Source of the DNA: UMGS1279 sp045577695
GTDB lineage: Bacteria > Bacillota > Clostridia > Oscillospirales > Acutalibacteraceae
Direction of reading: 5' to 3'
Assembly (NCBI GenBank): GCA_045577695.1
Contig: JAZNIW010000029.1
Span: 49,895 to 113,894 of the forward strand
Length of the DNA: 64,000 nt
Below, piece after piece: positions 62,150-64,000 of the stretch; the stretch's first letter is position 1; each line of letters begins with the position of its first letter. The position numbers were made by a program, and so were the translations under genes. The notes under the pieces were generated by a model that was not told the origin of the DNA, did not search any database, and saw nothing but the letters and a program-made list of their open reading frames with translations.

Positions 62150-63844
62150 ATGGAAGAAAAAAACATCAATGGTTTGGAAGAAGCAACCCTTGAAACGGCC
62201 GGCAATTTCATTCACGATTTTATTGACCAAGATTTAAAAGAAGGGGTTTACAATAAGGTGCAAACCCGCTTCCCGCCCGAGCCAAACGGCTATTTGCATA
62301 TCGGTCACGCTAAGGCCATTTGCATCGACTTTGGCACGGCTGAAAAATATGGCGGTAAATGCAATCTGCGTTTGGATGACACCAACCCCACGAAGGAGGA
62401 CGTGGAATATGTTGATGCCATTATGGAAGATATTCGCTGGCTTGGCTATCAATGGGATAAGGTTTATTTCGCCTCGGATTATTTTGATTTTATTTACGAA
62501 TGTGCCGTTAAACTTATCGAAAAGGGGTTGGCCTTCGTTTGTGATTTAACGGCTGACCAGATGCGGGAATACCGTGGTACTTTAACCGAGCCGGGCAAAG
62601 AAAGTCCCTATCGTAATCGCTCGGTTGAGGAAAATTTGGATTTGTTCCGCCGTATGACCGACGGTGAATTTGAAAACGGCCAAAAGGTGCTGCGTGCCAA
62701 GATTGATATGACATCCCCCAACCTCAATATGCGTGACCCTATCATCTACCGTATTATGAAGGTGCCCCATCATCGCACCGGCGACAAATGGTGTGTGTAT
62801 CCAATGTACGATTTCGCTCACCCGTTGTCGGACGCCAAAGAAGGGGTTACCCATTCGCTCTGTTCGCTGGAGTTTGAAAACCATCGCCCCTTATACGATT
62901 GGTTTTTGAAAGCATTGGATATTCCCACTCCGCCCAGACAAATCGAATTTGCCCGTATGAACGTCAATTACACTCTCACCAGCAAGCGCAAATGCTTGAA
63001 ACTGGTGCAAGATGGCTTGGTAAACGGCTGGGATGACCCCCGTATGGCTACCATCTGCGGTATGCGTCGTCGCGGTTATCCGGCCGAAGCAGTACGGGAG
63101 TTTGTCTCTAAAATCGGGGTTTCCAAGGCCTATAGTGTCATTGATTTTGCCCTGTTTGAATCCTGTGTGCGGGATTATTTGAACCAACACGCCGAGCGCG
63201 CTATGGCAGTACTTCGCCCCTTAAAAGTCATCATTGACAATTATCCCGAAGATAAAACCGAACAAATTTTGGTGGAGAAGAATCCCAATCAACCCGAAGC
63301 CGGCACCAAAGAGGTGACCTTCTCCAAAGAAATTTATATCGAGCAAGAGGACTTTATGTTGGATCCGCCCGGTAAATATTTCCGTCTTTGCCCGGCTAAA
63401 GAGGTTCGCTTAAAAGGGGCTTACTTCATTAAGTATGTTTCGGCCGAACAGGATGAAGAGGGCAATGTTACAGCGGTACACTGTACCTATGACCCCGCTA
63501 CCAAGGGCGGCGATTCTCCCGATGGCCGCAAAGTAAAGGGCACCCTGCATTGGGTTTCAGCGAAAACGGCCAAGGATGCTACGGTTCGGTTGTACGACCG
63601 TTTGTTCTTGGTGGAAAACCCATCGGATGAAAAGGGAGTTTCCTCCTTTGCGGATAATCTAAACCCCGCTTCGTTGCAGGTCATCACGGGCGCAAAGATT
63701 GAGGGCGATGTATTTGCCGCCCGGGTGGGCGACACCTTTCAATTTATGCGGCAGGGTTATTTTACCATTGACCCCGATTCGAAAGAGGATAACATCATCA
63801 TCAATCGCACGGTTGCCCTGAAAGACTCTTTTCTCAAAAAATAG
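62150..63844 (+). CDS. glnS: Glutamine--tRNA ligase
   Basis: The 564-residue class I synthetase has TRFPPEPNGYLHIGHAKA near residue 39 (HIGH motif), the KMSKS-equivalent LTSKRKCLKL near residue 278, and two C-terminal beta-barrel anticodon domains. Length and motifs fit bacterial GlnRS. It charges tRNA-Gln directly, bypassing the GatCAB route common in Firmicutes. AAAAGGAG lies 8 bases before its ATG. Confidence 0.95.
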   Translation: MEEKNINGLEEATLETAGNFIHDFIDQDLKEGVYNKVQTRFPPEPNGYLHIGHAKAICIDFGTAEKYGGKCNLRLDDTNPTKEDVEYVDAIMEDIRWLGYQWDKVYFASDYFDFIYECAVKLIEKGLAFVCDLTADQMREYRGTLTEPGKESPYRNRSVEENLDLFRRMTDGEFENGQKVLRAKIDMTSPNLNMRDPIIYRIMKVPHHRTGDKWCVYPMYDFAHPLSDAKEGVTHSLCSLEFENHRPLYDWFLKALDIPTPPRQIEFARMNVNYTLTSKRKCLKLVQDGLVNGWDDPRMATICGMRRRGYPAEAVREFVSKIGVSKAYSVIDFALFESCVRDYLNQHAERAMAVLRPLKVIIDNYPEDKTEQILVEKNPNQPEAGTKEVTFSKEIYIEQEDFMLDPPGKYFRLCPAKEVRLKGAYFIKYVSAEQDEEGNVTAVHCTYDPATKGGDSPDGRKVKGTLHWVSAKTAKDATVRLYDRLFLVENPSDEKGVSSFADNLNPASLQVITGAKIEGDVFAARVGDTFQFMRQGYFTIDPDSKEDNIIINRTVALKDSFLKK

Positions 63845-63866
63845 ATGGTTTTTAAGAATGAGGTGA

Positions 63867-63969
63867 CTAACTATTAAAAGTCAAGTGCTTTTTTAAAAAA
63901 GTTTAGAAATCAAAAATAGGCACACTTAAACAAGCCCTATGTTTCAAGGACTTTAAAAATAATAGTTAG
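63867..63969. repeat. Inverted repeat downstream of glnS
   Basis: CTAACTATTA (63867-63876) and TAATAGTTAG (63960-63969) are perfect complements, extended inward by AAGTC/GACTT with a small offset. The intervening ~80 bases are AT-rich and hold a short TTTTTTAAAAAA dyad. No gene is seen from 63845 to the window edge. Confidence 0.4.
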
Positions 63970-64000
63970 AAATTATCTTATAGCATCAGGATCATAAACA

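Noticed and set aside
1..64000. CRISPR arrays, tRNA and rRNA genes, prophage or IS elements
   Set aside because: No regular spacer-repeat pattern, no tRNA-like cloverleaf with a TTCGA loop outside genes, and no transposase, integrase or phage structural gene was seen by eye.

Overview
The window looks like chromosomal DNA of an anaerobic, endospore-lineage member of the Bacillota, most likely class Clostridia near the Oscillospiraceae. The evidence is spoIIM and spoVB homologues, a perfect CIRCE operator at groES-groEL, a cysteine T-box, AGGAGG-type ribosome binding sites, near-consensus TTGACA-N17-TATAAT promoters, a six-gene Rnf complex and a BMP-type nucleoside transporter. The lineage is inferred from gene content and protein style; no rRNA or tRNA gene was seen. 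Most of the window is dense core metabolism and housekeeping. There is no prophage, insertion sequence, CRISPR array or toxin-antitoxin locus that I can support.

Layout. 1-3.8 kb: an AraC-type regulator diverging from a sugar isomerase and two Gfo/Idh/MocA oxidoreductases. 4-7.7 kb (minus): a phosphoribosyltransferase-fold protein with a degenerate PRPP loop, then acyl-ACP thioesterase, purine nucleoside phosphorylase and pyrimidine nucleoside phosphorylase. 7.9-12.3 kb: spoIIM, a small hypothetical protein, citrate synthase and a Na/Pi cotransporter with a PhoP-box-like repeat. 12.4-17.5 kb (minus): a BMP-family nucleoside ABC importer whose binding-protein gene is set off by an internal terminator. 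17.8-24.6 kb: murI, a DUF1934 gene, argS, nifS, nifU and O-acetylhomoserine sulfhydrylase. 24.7-29.6 kb: rnfCDGEAB. 29.7-31.7 kb (minus): groES-groEL under CIRCE. 31.9-35 kb: a decayed AraC-like fragment, then glyA-rarA. 35.2-44.4 kb: a lipoprotein, a two-component system, a DUF1385 gene, prmC, recA-recX, rimO and pgsA. 44.4-49.4 kb: a Cys T-box followed by cysE-cysS, a tRNA methyltransferase-like gene, mnmA and a LUD gene. 49.4-56.5 kb: a D-Ala-D-Ala carboxypeptidase, pgi, a P-loop protein, two half-size TauE genes, metA, an unusual LacI-sensor/C-terminal-HTH regulator and ung. 56.5-63.8 kb: spoVB, a glycosyltransferase, a flavin reductase, a TrpR-like regulator, gltX and glnS.

The genes form several functional themes. 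Sulfur and one-carbon metabolism is spread over the window: cysE and cysS under T-box control, MetA carrying the acetyl-CoA-type Glu111, O-acetylhomoserine sulfhydrylase, nifS/nifU, mnmA and glyA. Nucleoside salvage combines the BMP importer with two phosphorylases. Energy conservation rests on Rnf.

I found no large undescribed system. The signals most worth a second look are an interspersed palindromic repeat with two diverged copies about 33 kb apart, a carboxypeptidase gene whose ribosome binding site lies inside a terminator hairpin, the regulator with inverted domain order, the degenerate phosphoribosyltransferase, recurring terminator hairpins with conserved loops, and cysteine-rich tails on RnfE, NifU and a tiny membrane protein.
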